Virus record (IMG/VR): IMGVR_UViG_3300022939_001737
Location: 22,001-86,000 of that record
Source: a virus
Strand: one strand, 5' to 3'
Length of the DNA stretch: 64,000 nt
The position numbers and the translations under genes are program-made. Positions 15,431-23,591 of the stretch are shown here, in pieces. The notes beneath the pieces are model-generated. The model was not told where the DNA came from and made no database searches. It worked only from the letters and a program-made list of their open reading frames with translations. Each line of letters opens with the position of its first letter. Position 1 is the stretch's first letter.

Positions 15431-18400
15431 TTATCCTAGTGCCGCTATTTCACCTGTGTTTTTAATTCTTAATGGAATGTAAATAAATTCAATAGCCTTA
15501 ACTGGTTCAATAGCTATGTCTAACCAAAGCTCATTTCTATCAATTCTTGCTGGCGTATTGTTTGATTCATCACAAACTACTAAGAAGTCATATAGTGCTC
15601 TTAAACCTACAAGTTCTAGTAACAGAGCATCTGCTGCTGCTTTAACTTGATCACGTGTGATCTTATCGTTTGGTTCAAACAAGTAAGGTCTTGCTAGTAG
15701 CTCTAGTTGTCCACGTAAGTAAACAATCAAACGTGCTACGTTTACACGATCTAGCGCACTTGCATTTCTTGCACGAGTTTTCTGACCAAACACAACTAAA
15801 CCAGCACCACTTATAAACGTAATTGGGTTTATATTGTTGCTGTATAGTGTATCACGTTGTCCAGTGTTTAATGCAACACTTACAAATTCACCTTCGCTGT
15901 TAATGTAGCCTGAGCTTGTAGCGTTTGTAACACCGCCACGTCTTGTACCTGCTGGAGCAAACCAGGGGAACGCAACTTGGTCATTTAGTATGATTGTTCT
16001 TAGTGCCATATGGCTTGGAGGAACAACAACATTGTTACCTGCATTATCACTTGTAAAGCCCCAAGGATAATACATTGCCATATATTCATCACGGCTTACT
16101 GCACCATCATCGTTATCTTCAACTGCTAGGTTAACGTTAGTTGCCCATTCGTTTAGTGATGTAGCATCAGGCGTCAATCTTGCTGGTGTATCACCTACAA
16201 CAAACGCTGTTAATCTGCGATCGTAGTTTAGAGTGATCATTTCACCTATTAGTTCTGGATAACCAGGTGTAGCAATTAAGTTAAACTGACGTGATTCTTC
16301 GTCACGTATTTCTTGGTTGCTATTGACTGTTGCCTGTAGGCCTTGAACAACTGACTTACGTTGTGCAAAACGTCCAAATGTGCCTGAACCGTCATCATTG
16401 TTTCCGGAATCAGTTACCCATCTGTGTGGGTAGTATGCTTCCATAGACTGATCTTCAAGGTCACCACTATTTCCAACAACCTGGAATCTTCCATTGTCTG
16501 CACTTGTATCAATGTAATTACGCTCAAAACGCTTTACATTGAATCCGCTTCTACGTGTGTTCCATAGCAGCATACCTTCTGGGTAAAGTGCTGGATCTGG
16601 AGCATCTGGATCTAAGTAATCACTGACTAGTAGTTCATCAATATCAGCTGCTGCTGAGTTGGAACCTGCATCTGACCAACGTGCATCTGAAAATAGTATT
16701 CCATTTTCTGTTGTTTGATCAGTTTTATCAATTAGAACCCATTGTAGTAAAGTCGCATTCCAACGGTATACATTGCCGTATTCTTCAATATCTGCTGTGC
16801 TTATCCAAAGATCGCCTTCAACAAGCGAGCTCACATCGTCTGTTTGGGTAGTAGGCGCAGTAGCACTTACAATTGGACCAGTAGCATTTGTGTCTGGATA
16901 CACATTAAGGTATCCTCTCCAGCCGCCGCTGCCGTCGTGTACTAGCATATCAACTTCGTCAACTACAGAGCTATACCATAGTTCGCCATCTGCTGTTAGG
17001 CTTGCAGGCGCATCGTCGCTTGCTGTTGCTTCTAGCGGCTTCCAGTTTGAAAATACTAAATCATTTGCTGAATCGCCTGTAGGAGCAGTGTAAACATTTG
17101 CTTTTTTATTGTTGCCTGTTGCAACAAATCCTGCTAGACCTAGCAATCCGTCTGTATCAGCTGCTCTAATATCGCCACCTAATTTATGTTGGATGCTTAC
17201 TTTGTTTGAAGCGTCAACCAAAGCGACAATGTTAGTAAATCCTGCTGCATTAATTGCTGCTGCTAGTTTATCTGCATCTGTACTTGCACCTAGTGTAATA
17301 AGTGTTATTGTTTTAGATGATCTTGTTAGACTTCCTGCTGTGGTTTCTTCTAAAGTAAATGAGTAAGTACCTGCTGTTAGATTAGTTGTGATTTTGTCAC
17401 CTGTAACAACTGTTGCGCCGTTTGCTACTCTTTCATTTACTTGGAAATCTACTACTATAGGATTAGTTTCATTAATATTTGCATTTACATACAAATCTCC
17501 AGCTAGTAGATTTGACCCACCGCCGGCTTTATCTAAACCAAACAGTGCTGCTTCTGGTGATGCATACATCGGAGCATCAACGCTTGCCCATAATTGTGTA
17601 TCACTGTTATACTTTTTAACACTGAAATCTGCACCGCCGTTTGGTTGTGTAGTTTTAATCCACAATGAACCTGTAGGTGCTTCAGCTGTTCCGCCATCTT
17701 TGTAAGCAGGAACACTTGTATGAGGAGCAATTGTAATTTTAGGTGCAGCATATGTACCTGTAATAATACCTAGTGCGCCGCCATCTTCTGAAGCAGTGTT
17801 TTCATCACCAACTAGTGCTCCGTCACCTGTTTCGATTACAACATCTACTCCGGTAGAATATATTTCTAATGCGCTATCAACTGCTGCTGCTGTTACACCT
17901 GCGATTCCTCTTGCATTAATGTCTGTAGCAAGCTGTGTAATTGTTGTACCAGTTGCAGTTACTTCTAAACCATTAATTATAATAGTATCGCTGAGTGCAA
18001 TTGAAACTGGAGTTTTTGTACCTCTTACAACTGGCCAACTTGCTGACCATTGTGTAGATCCTACTCTTACCCAGTCACCTGCAGATCCTGCATTTGCAGT
18101 TCTTCCTGGTGTTTTATAAAACACTCTAAATTCAGTAGCAACGTCACCTGCATCAATTGTACCGTCTATAGCATAATCGCCTATTTGACCAATTGATGTT
18201 TTTGGTGCTGATGTATTTGAATCAATATCAGATGATTCAACTAAAACTGTTCTTGGTACTACAGAAAATGACTGTCCGCCTGTTGAAGTAACAGGTGCAC
18301 CGTTCCATTCTAAGATACCAAAGCTAGTTGTTTGAGTGTCTATCCAAGCTGCACCATTTGCTGGCTCGCCGCCAGGTGCATCTGATTTTGCTGTTAGTTT

Positions 18401-18751
18401 TGCTAAGTCTAAATCAGCTCTTACAACGTATGCTCTATTAGATACGCCCAAAACTGAATAAGCTGCTTGTAGTCCGTACTCATTTAATTCACCTCCGTGA
18501 ATCATATTGCCGTTTGCATCTGAGTAAAATAACGGATCTCCAAATGTTTCACCAAGCTCTCTTTGGCTGGTGATTAAATATGGTTTACCAGCGTTTGCTT
18601 TGGTTGTACCTGCTGCAATTCCTGCGCCACTGCTTGAAGTTTTATTCGTAGCAGTTGCAACAAAAATCATAGGTACCGTACCAGCTGCGGCCGGAGTGTA
18701 GAATGATTCGTCAATTACATTGACTTCTACGCCTGGTGATACTAATGCCAT
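15431..18751 (-). CDS. gp18: Tail sheath protein gp18, enlarged
   Basis: A sheath subunit of 1106 residues. The start MALVSPGVEVNVIDES and the C-terminal region (from about LIATPGYPELIGEMITLNYDRR to FIYIPLRIKNTGEIA) are clearly sheath. T4 gp18 has 659 residues; the extra length is in the middle, roughly residues 90-780, which is rich in Gly, Thr, Ala and Asp. That part repeats a short GxLWI.T...V...W pattern (for example GDLWISTADIEEYGNVYRW and GELWYSSVVDEVD), probably surface beta domains. I chose 18751 because AGGAG lies eight bases upstream; an ATG at 18769 overlaps that site. A late-type motif CTAAATAC lies at 18791-18798. Confidence 0.93.
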   Translation of the reverse strand: MALVSPGVEVNVIDESFYTPAAAGTVPMIFVATATNKTSSSGAGIAAGTTKANAGKPYLITSQRELGETFGDPLFYSDANGNMIHGGELNEYGLQAAYSVLGVSNRAYVVRADLDLAKLTAKSDAPGGEPANGAAWIDTQTTSFGILEWNGAPVTSTGGQSFSVVPRTVLVESSDIDSNTSAPKTSIGQIGDYAIDGTIDAGDVATEFRVFYKTPGRTANAGSAGDWVRVGSTQWSASWPVVRGTKTPVSIALSDTIIINGLEVTATGTTITQLATDINARGIAGVTAAAVDSALEIYSTGVDVVIETGDGALVGDENTASEDGGALGIITGTYAAPKITIAPHTSVPAYKDGGTAEAPTGSLWIKTTQPNGGADFSVKKYNSDTQLWASVDAPMYASPEAALFGLDKAGGGSNLLAGDLYVNANINETNPIVVDFQVNERVANGATVVTGDKITTNLTAGTYSFTLEETTAGSLTRSSKTITLITLGASTDADKLAAAINAAGFTNIVALVDASNKVSIQHKLGGDIRAADTDGLLGLAGFVATGNNKKANVYTAPTGDSANDLVFSNWKPLEATASDDAPASLTADGELWYSSVVDEVDMLVHDGSGGWRGYLNVYPDTNATGPIVSATAPTTQTDDVSSLVEGDLWISTADIEEYGNVYRWNATLLQWVLIDKTDQTTENGILFSDARWSDAGSNSAAADIDELLVSDYLDPDAPDPALYPEGMLLWNTRRSGFNVKRFERNYIDTSADNGRFQVVGNSGDLEDQSMEAYYPHRWVTDSGNNDDGSGTFGRFAQRKSVVQGLQATVNSNQEIRDEESRQFNLIATPGYPELIGEMITLNYDRRLTAFVVGDTPARLTPDATSLNEWATNVNLAVEDNDDGAVSRDEYMAMYYPWGFTSDNAGNNVVVPPSHMALRTIILNDQVAFPWFAPAGTRRGGVTNATSSGYINSEGEFVSVALNTGQRDTLYSNNINPITFISGAGLVVFGQKTRARNASALDRVNVARLIVYLRGQLELLARPYLFEPNDKITRDQVKAAADALLLELVGLRALYDFLVVCDESNNTPARIDRNELWLDIAIEPVKAIEFIYIPLRIKNTGEIAALG

Positions 18752-18790
18752 TTTCTTTTCTCCTATCAAAATGATATTGTTCTATATGTT

Positions 18791-18798
18791 GTATTTAG
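18791..18798 (-). promoter_or_regulatory. Late-type promoter for gp18
   Basis: The minus strand reads CTAAATAC, one base off the usual octamer, about 40 bases before the gp18 ATG, with AGGAG in between. It is the only promoter-like element visible in the gp18 leader. Confidence 0.5.
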
Positions 18799-18855
18799 TA
18801 ATTTGCAAACATTTCACCAGGTAATTGCACCAAAAAAAGGGACCGAAAAGGTGAG

Positions 18856-18863
18856 GTAAATAC
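18856..18863 (+). promoter_or_regulatory. Late-type octamer before the HNH gene
   Basis: GTAAATAC lies three bases before the ATG at 18867, the close spacing seen at other genes in this window. GAGG directly upstream could be a Shine-Dalgarno on a longer transcript. Confidence 0.35.
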
Positions 18864-18866
18864 AAT

Positions 18867-19202
18867 ATGAGGCCATTATGCAAATGCGGACAACGTCCTG
18901 CTGCAATAAATTACAAAAAAGATAATAAAACATATTATCGCAGTCTTTGCGAAACTTGCTTACGTAAGGGAATAGGTCACGGCATACCAAAATGGCAGCA
19001 ACGAGGTTATGAAAAAAAAGATACTTGTGAAAAATGCGGACACACAAGTAAACACCAAGAACAGTTTAATGTATATCATATAGACGGAGATTTAAATAAT
19101 TGCCGTCCTAATAATTTAAAAACAATATGTGCTAATTGTCAAAGGGTAATGCAAAAAGAAGGTTCACGTTGGAAGCAGGGAGACCTTACGCCCGACTTTT
19201 AG
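18867..19202 (+). CDS. HNH endonuclease-like protein
   Basis: A 111-residue protein with zinc-binding cysteine pairs (LCKCG, CETC, CEKCG, CANC) and an HNH-type core around FNVYHIDGDLNNCRPNNLKTICANCQ, where His-Asp and Asn-Asn-Leu match the family. Proteins of this kind occur in T4-like marine phages near tail genes. It may be a free-standing homing endonuclease or a packaging-associated nuclease. It is encoded against its neighbours, and its 3' end overlaps the dNMP kinase gene by 39 bases. No inverted repeats or intron edges are visible. Confidence 0.75.
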   Translation: MRPLCKCGQRPAAINYKKDNKTYYRSLCETCLRKGIGHGIPKWQQRGYEKKDTCEKCGHTSKHQEQFNVYHIDGDLNNCRPNNLKTICANCQRVMQKEGSRWKQGDLTPDF

Positions 19203-19685
19203 ATTTTCAATCAGTTGGTATGTATTAAACATAAGTTCGTTTATTGTGCCATTATTATCAATTGTAAAATCAGACATCCATTGTTCTAAACTCATACTAT
19301 CTTTAGGTTCTGGAGGCAAATGATCACTTCTATCTACCCAAATACAATAATCAAATACATTTGTATTTTTCATTGCAAAGAATTCACGCTTATTTCTCAG
19401 TCCGCAATAAATGTCGTGTTCTTTAAATATTTCTCGACCTAGACGAGCTCCGTCGCCTTTATTAAAATCACAGATAGCATCATACCATTCTGCTCTGTGA
19501 TTATGCCTGTCAGCATAGCACTCTTCTTCATTAGTATAACCATACTTGTCCTTTAACATATCATAGATAAAAAGTTTTGAGCAGAATCGACTACTGGATT
19601 CAAAACTTAGATTATAATTTTGTTGTAATATTTCACAAACGGTATCTTTGCCGTGGCGGCCGTGCCCAATTACTAGCAATTTCAT
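19164..19685 (-). CDS. Deoxynucleoside monophosphate kinase
   Basis: A 173-residue P-loop kinase with GHGRHGKDT at residues 7-15 and the nucleotide-kinase sequence that follows (EILQQNYNLSFESSSRFC). T4 gp1 (241 residues) is the related dNMP kinase that phosphorylates dTMP, dGMP and hydroxymethyl-dCMP; this is a shorter version. It would feed dNTP synthesis. A consensus-like sigma70 promoter precedes it, suggesting early expression unlike the late genes on either side. Substrate specificity cannot be read from sequence. Confidence 0.78.
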   Translation of the reverse strand: MKLLVIGHGRHGKDTVCEILQQNYNLSFESSSRFCSKLFIYDMLKDKYGYTNEEECYADRHNHRAEWYDAICDFNKGDGARLGREIFKEHDIYCGLRNKREFFAMKNTNVFDYCIWVDRSDHLPPEPKDSMSLEQWMSDFTIDNNGTINELMFNTYQLIENLKVGRKVSLLPT

Positions 19686-19710
19686 TCTATACCTCTACTT
19701 AATAAAATTA

Positions 19711-19739
19711 AGTATAACGTAAAATAGTAACTTTGTCAA
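19711..19739 (-). promoter_or_regulatory. Sigma70-like early promoter for the dNMP kinase
   Basis: The minus strand has TTGACA (19739-19734), 17 bases, then TATACT (19716-19711), one base off the full consensus. The kinase ATG is 26 bases beyond, with AGAGG between as Shine-Dalgarno. The -35 box lies over the last codon of gp13. Confidence 0.88.
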
Positions 19740-20494
19740 CCAATTAAGAAACCGTAACCTGTCCCGCCGGGCACAGCAAGAGATACATCAGACTCTAATT
19801 TTTCTAATTCTGCTTGTGCTTCTGCTTTTAGGGCATCACCATTAAGTGTTGAACCGCCTTGTGGCCCTGCAATAGTAGCAAACTTTGAACGTGCTTCGCC
19901 TAGCATATATTTACAACTTGCTAGTGTGTAATCTTTGATCCATTGAACAGCTAGGTAATCACTTAATAGTTCGCTGTCAGGACGATAGTTATAGCAATAA
20001 AGTAACAGTTCTTCTTCTGCTCTGGGGCGTTGTAACAAAGTTAGTTTTTTACTAGTATTGTTCCATTTAAATTCAATAAACGAACCAAACATTCTACCTA
20101 CTAGCTCTTGGTGCTGAGAAAACAGGTCATATGTAGCAAGTCCGCCCATTTTAGAGCTAGACAACAAATAAGTATTTGTATATGCCAAGTTAAATGGTTC
20201 AAACAAACTACCGCCATCGCCTCCGCCTGTTCTAGAACCTATACTTCTACGAAATAGTTTGCGTACTTCAATTACTTCATTCGGCAAAACATAATCATTT
20301 TGATCAATAACTGTAGTTAAAAACATATATGATTCTTCAACTGAATTGTCTGAACGCTGTCTAAATTTTGTCAATGCTTTTGTAAGTGCAGTTTCATAAT
20401 GTATAGGATCTAATTCAACATCAATCATCCCTCCGCCTAGGAAGGTATTAACATAATCATATACTTCTTGTTTTTGTGTTGCTAAATTTGCCAT
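19736..20494 (-). CDS. gp13: Neck protein gp13-like
   Basis: A 252-residue protein that I assign to gp13, one of the two neck proteins closing the filled head. The C-terminal part (QWIKDYTLASCKYMLGEARSKF, then GGSTLNGDALKAEAQAELEKLE) matches the closing helix pattern of gp13 in marine T4-like phages. The N-terminal half includes YVLPNEVIEVRKLFRR. The start at 20494 has GGAG eight bases upstream and a late octamer at 20511-20518; a longer frame to 20575 would run through the promoter. gp14 is divergently encoded next door. Confidence 0.7.
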   Translation of the reverse strand: MANLATQKQEVYDYVNTFLGGGMIDVELDPIHYETALTKALTKFRQRSDNSVEESYMFLTTVIDQNDYVLPNEVIEVRKLFRRSIGSRTGGGDGGSLFEPFNLAYTNTYLLSSSKMGGLATYDLFSQHQELVGRMFGSFIEFKWNNTSKKLTLLQRPRAEEELLLYCYNYRPDSELLSDYLAVQWIKDYTLASCKYMLGEARSKFATIAGPQGGSTLNGDALKAEAQAELEKLESDVSLAVPGGTGYGFLIG

Positions 20495-20510
20495 AGAAGT
20501 TCTCCGTATA

Positions 20511-20518
20511 GTATTTAT
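20511..20518 (-). promoter_or_regulatory. Late promoter for gp13
   Basis: The minus strand reads ATAAATAC, followed by a short leader with GGAG and the gp13 ATG. It lies back to back with a plus-strand octamer at 20526-20533, forming a compact divergent late promoter pair. Confidence 0.7.
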
Positions 20519-20525
20519 GTTATCG

Positions 20526-20533
20526 ATAAATAT
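20526..20533 (+). promoter_or_regulatory. Late promoter for gp14, leaderless spacing
   Basis: ATAAATAT is followed by GTAT and then the ATG at 20538. Counting five bases from the last A of the octamer core puts the predicted transcript start exactly on that ATG. No Shine-Dalgarno is present upstream. Confidence 0.6.
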
Positions 20534-20537
20534 GTAT

Positions 20538-21707
20538 ATGCCAAGACTATCATTATATAAACCAGAACGCGGCAATGATTATCATTTTATAGACAAGCAA
20601 GTCTATGAAATGTTTACTGTTGGCGGCACAGACATTAATATACACAAATATTTAGGTCCTGCTAACCCAGCAGACGGCGAAGCTACTGCTGATCAGCCAC
20701 AATATGATGCTGTAAAAGAAACAAATATTCAAGATTTACTTTTCTTAGAAAACAGGGACAGGAAATATGATCCTGATGTTTACTCTATGAGAGGCATATA
20801 CAATGTTCAAGACATTGACTTCGATCTTTCACAGTTTGGATTATTTCTAAGTAATGATACACTGTTTATGACAATTCATATAAACAGTTCAGTAAAAACA
20901 CTTGGTAGAAAAATTATGCCTGGTGATGTAGTTGAACTTCCGCATCTCAAAGACGAATATGCACTTAATGATTATACTATTGCATTGAAAAGATTTTATG
21001 TAGTTGAAGATGTTAATAGAGCAGCTGAAGGATTCAGCCAAACTTGGTATCCGCATTTATACAGACTAAAGTTAAAACAAATCGTAGATAGTACAGAATT
21101 CAAGGAAATTTTAGATTTACCTGCAGAAGAAGGTTCAGATAATACACTACGTGACATTCTTTCTTCATATGAAAAAGAAATGCAAATTAATAATGCTGTA
21201 GTAGCACAGGCAGAAGCAGATGCGCCCAAGAGTGGATATGATATAAATCATTACTATACAGTAGCAACAAATGATGATGGAAGTATTGACCTTAGAACAG
21301 CCGATTCAGAAGAATTAGATGCAAGCGGGTTTACAGTAAGTGCTGACGAAGTAACTAATAGACCAGAACGTGAAGGTTATTCAGGATACCTAGTAGGTAC
21401 AGGCGATGTTGCTCCAAACGGTGCACCATTTGGATTTGGTATACAATTCCCAAGGGACAACAATGAAGGAGATTACTTTTTACGTACAGACTTTTTACCA
21501 AATAGAATGTTTAGATATGATGGGTCAAGGTGGGTGAAAGTAACAGACGATATAAGAATGACACTAAGCAATACACTAGAAAGACAAACTTATAAAACAA
21601 CATTTATTAATAACACAAATGTCAACACAATAAGCGGTGAAGAAGTTGAAGAAAGACAAAGTTTGTCTAAAGCACTTAGGCCAAAGAAACCAACGGCGGA
21701 TAACTGA
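20538..21707 (+). CDS. gp14: Neck protein gp14
   Basis: A 389-residue neck protein, joining with gp13 to form the head-tail collar. The start MPRLSLYKPERGNDYHFIDKQ and the block QFGLFLSNDTLFMTIHINSSV...GDVVELPHLKDEYAL are characteristic. The C-terminal third is extra relative to T4 gp14 (256 residues). It carries a short GDYFLRTDFLPNRMFRYDGSRW module that recurs in other virion proteins here. The ATG at 20538 gives the family's usual N terminus; in-frame ATGs at 20517 and 20532 are less likely. The end overlaps the gp15 ATG by one base. Confidence 0.85.
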   Translation: MPRLSLYKPERGNDYHFIDKQVYEMFTVGGTDINIHKYLGPANPADGEATADQPQYDAVKETNIQDLLFLENRDRKYDPDVYSMRGIYNVQDIDFDLSQFGLFLSNDTLFMTIHINSSVKTLGRKIMPGDVVELPHLKDEYALNDYTIALKRFYVVEDVNRAAEGFSQTWYPHLYRLKLKQIVDSTEFKEILDLPAEEGSDNTLRDILSSYEKEMQINNAVVAQAEADAPKSGYDINHYYTVATNDDGSIDLRTADSEELDASGFTVSADEVTNRPEREGYSGYLVGTGDVAPNGAPFGFGIQFPRDNNEGDYFLRTDFLPNRMFRYDGSRWVKVTDDIRMTLSNTLERQTYKTTFINNTNVNTISGEEVEERQSLSKALRPKKPTADN

Positions 21708-23119
21708 TGCAACACTTTTATGACGGACAAGTAAGAAGATATCTTACACAAATGATGCGCATACTTAGTAATTTTCCTATCAAAGAAGGCGATGGAAGAA
21801 CCAAAGAAGTGCCCGTTACGTATGGAGATCTAACAAGACAAGTTGCAAATATAATTCGAGAAAATTCTGAAAATAAATTGCCTAGTGCACCTCGTATCGC
21901 TGTGTATCTAACAGGCTTAGAATTAGATAAAGACAGGCTTACGGATGCAACATATACACGTAAGACAAATATTAGAGAACGAGCATACGACGAAACAAAC
22001 GAAGAATATCTAAATTATCAAGGTAAAAACTATACAGTCGAAAGGCTAATACCAACACCTTATATGATGCGTGTTAATGCAGATATATGGACAACTAATA
22101 CAGATCAAAAATTACAAATATTAGAACAAATACTCGTACTTTTTAATCCTAGTTTAGAAATGCAAACTACAGATAACTTCATAGACTGGACAAGTATTAC
22201 TGTTGTAAATCTTGAAAATGTACAATGGTCTAATCGCAGTGTTCCTGTAGGTGTTGATTCGGAAATAGATATTGCTACACTTACTTTTAGTGTGCCAATT
22301 TACATTAGTCCTCCTACCAAAGTTCGCAAAATGGGTGTTATTACTAACATTATAACTAGTATGTTTGATGAAGAAAGAGGAACAATAGAAGACGGCATTA
22401 CTGTGCCTGAATTAAATCAATACGACGATTTTGCAAATTCTGGTATTACAACAAACGAATTTGGAAGCAAATCAGAAACTGACCTTGCACAAAACACAGC
22501 AAATGTAAATTACAACAAGTACGGCGTTTATTTAGATACAGACACTGCCCAGCTTTATTCAAATGGCATAGTAGGTAACAGAGGATGGCGCGAAGTATTT
22601 GAAGCATTGCCAGGCACTTATGCAGCAGATATAAGTAGAATATATCTAACTAATCTTGATAGTGATGCAACTGTTACAGGCACTTTTACCCTTAGTCCAT
22701 TTGATGAGGGTAAAATATTAATTAACTGGGACACTGACAGTTTTCCTAGTGACACAATCATACAAGGTAGAACAAGTATAGATTATATCATAAATCCTGT
22801 GAGTTTTAATCCGAGTGCTATCAAAGTTACAGGCTTAAGGCTATTATTACTTGAAGACTTGGGAGATCCTAATGCAGTAAACGTTCCTGCAGCCTGGCAA
22901 AATACAGATGGCACAGGACTGGTTGCTAAGGCTAACGATATTATAGAATGGGACGGTTCTAAATGGAACATTGTATTTGATGCAAGTGAAACTACAGCAA
23001 TTACTTACACAACAAATTTGAATACAAGTGTACAATATAGATTCAAAAACGGAGAATGGTTTAAATCTATAGACGGTGATTATCCAGTTGGATCCTGGAG
23101 GATTGAGCTTGCAGGATAA
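21707..23119 (+). CDS. gp15: Tail completion / sheath stabiliser gp15
   Basis: A 470-residue protein whose first 240 residues match gp15, the terminator that caps the tail tube and sheath: MQHFYDGQVRRYLTQMMRILSNFPIKEG, YTVERLIPTPYMMRVNADIW and EQILVLFNPSLEMQTTDNFIDWTSITVV. T4 gp15 has 272 residues. The C-terminal addition of about 220 residues includes a DIIEWDGSKWNIVF module like those of gp14 and gp18. Translation is coupled to gp14. No terminator follows, so the Nudix and heptose genes downstream can be reached by read-through late in infection. Confidence 0.83.
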   Translation: MQHFYDGQVRRYLTQMMRILSNFPIKEGDGRTKEVPVTYGDLTRQVANIIRENSENKLPSAPRIAVYLTGLELDKDRLTDATYTRKTNIRERAYDETNEEYLNYQGKNYTVERLIPTPYMMRVNADIWTTNTDQKLQILEQILVLFNPSLEMQTTDNFIDWTSITVVNLENVQWSNRSVPVGVDSEIDIATLTFSVPIYISPPTKVRKMGVITNIITSMFDEERGTIEDGITVPELNQYDDFANSGITTNEFGSKSETDLAQNTANVNYNKYGVYLDTDTAQLYSNGIVGNRGWREVFEALPGTYAADISRIYLTNLDSDATVTGTFTLSPFDEGKILINWDTDSFPSDTIIQGRTSIDYIINPVSFNPSAIKVTGLRLLLLEDLGDPNAVNVPAAWQNTDGTGLVAKANDIIEWDGSKWNIVFDASETTAITYTTNLNTSVQYRFKNGEWFKSIDGDYPVGSWRIELAG

Positions 23120-23127
23120 TTAATTAT

Positions 23128-23568
23128 ATGACTGACCATATAATTTGCAGCGGCGCACTTTTTTATACATTAAAAACCAATAGATTTTTATTCTTACATA
23201 GAGCAAACGGCAAGCGTAGTAATATGTGGGGGCTAGTTGGTGGACAAAACGAACTGTCTGAAACTCCGTTCGAAGGCTTGAAAAGAGAAATAGAAGAAGA
23301 AATTGGATTTTTGCCCGATATAAAGAAGACATTACCGTTAGAAAGTTTTATTTCATCTGATAATAAATTTTACTTTCACACTTATTTGTGTGTAATAAAG
23401 GAAGAATTTATCCCCCAACTTAATAATGAACACAACGGTTACGCCTGGTGCAGTTTTACAAAATGGCCTAAGCCTTTACATCACGGTCTACGTAATACTC
23501 TTCAAAGTAAAGTCAATCTACGTAAATTAGACACAGTATTCCAAACTATTAATTTACTTGACACATAA
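23128..23568 (+). CDS. Nudix hydrolase
   Basis: A 146-residue Nudix hydrolase. The Nudix box is complete at residues 39-61: G39, E45, then REIEEEIGF from 53. The region before it (LFLHRANGKRSNMWGLVGG) is like GDP-mannose mannosyl hydrolases and NTP pyrophosphatases. It lies nine bases after gp15 and ahead of the heptose genes, so it may act on a nucleotide-sugar, perhaps to adjust pools. The substrate is not determinable. The promoter of hldE overlaps its last codons. Confidence 0.85.
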   Translation: MTDHIICSGALFYTLKTNRFLFLHRANGKRSNMWGLVGGQNELSETPFEGLKREIEEEIGFLPDIKKTLPLESFISSDNKFYFHTYLCVIKEEFIPQLNNEHNGYAWCSFTKWPKPLHHGLRNTLQSKVNLRKLDTVFQTINLLDT

Positions 23569-23586
23569 CAAAAAATAAAGTATAAT
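23558..23586 (+). promoter_or_regulatory. Consensus sigma70 promoter for the heptose operon
   Basis: TTGACA (23558-23563), a 17-base spacer and TATAAT (23581-23586) give a perfect sigma70 consensus. The hldE ATG begins five bases after the -10 box, so the transcript is expected to start on or beside it. The -35 box overlaps the end of the Nudix gene. Confidence 0.9.
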
Positions 23587-23591
23587 AAAGT

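Noticed and set aside
18867-19202. Intron or mobile element around the HNH gene
   Set aside because: No terminal repeats, split gene or group I intron features are visible; gp18 and the kinase are intact on both sides.
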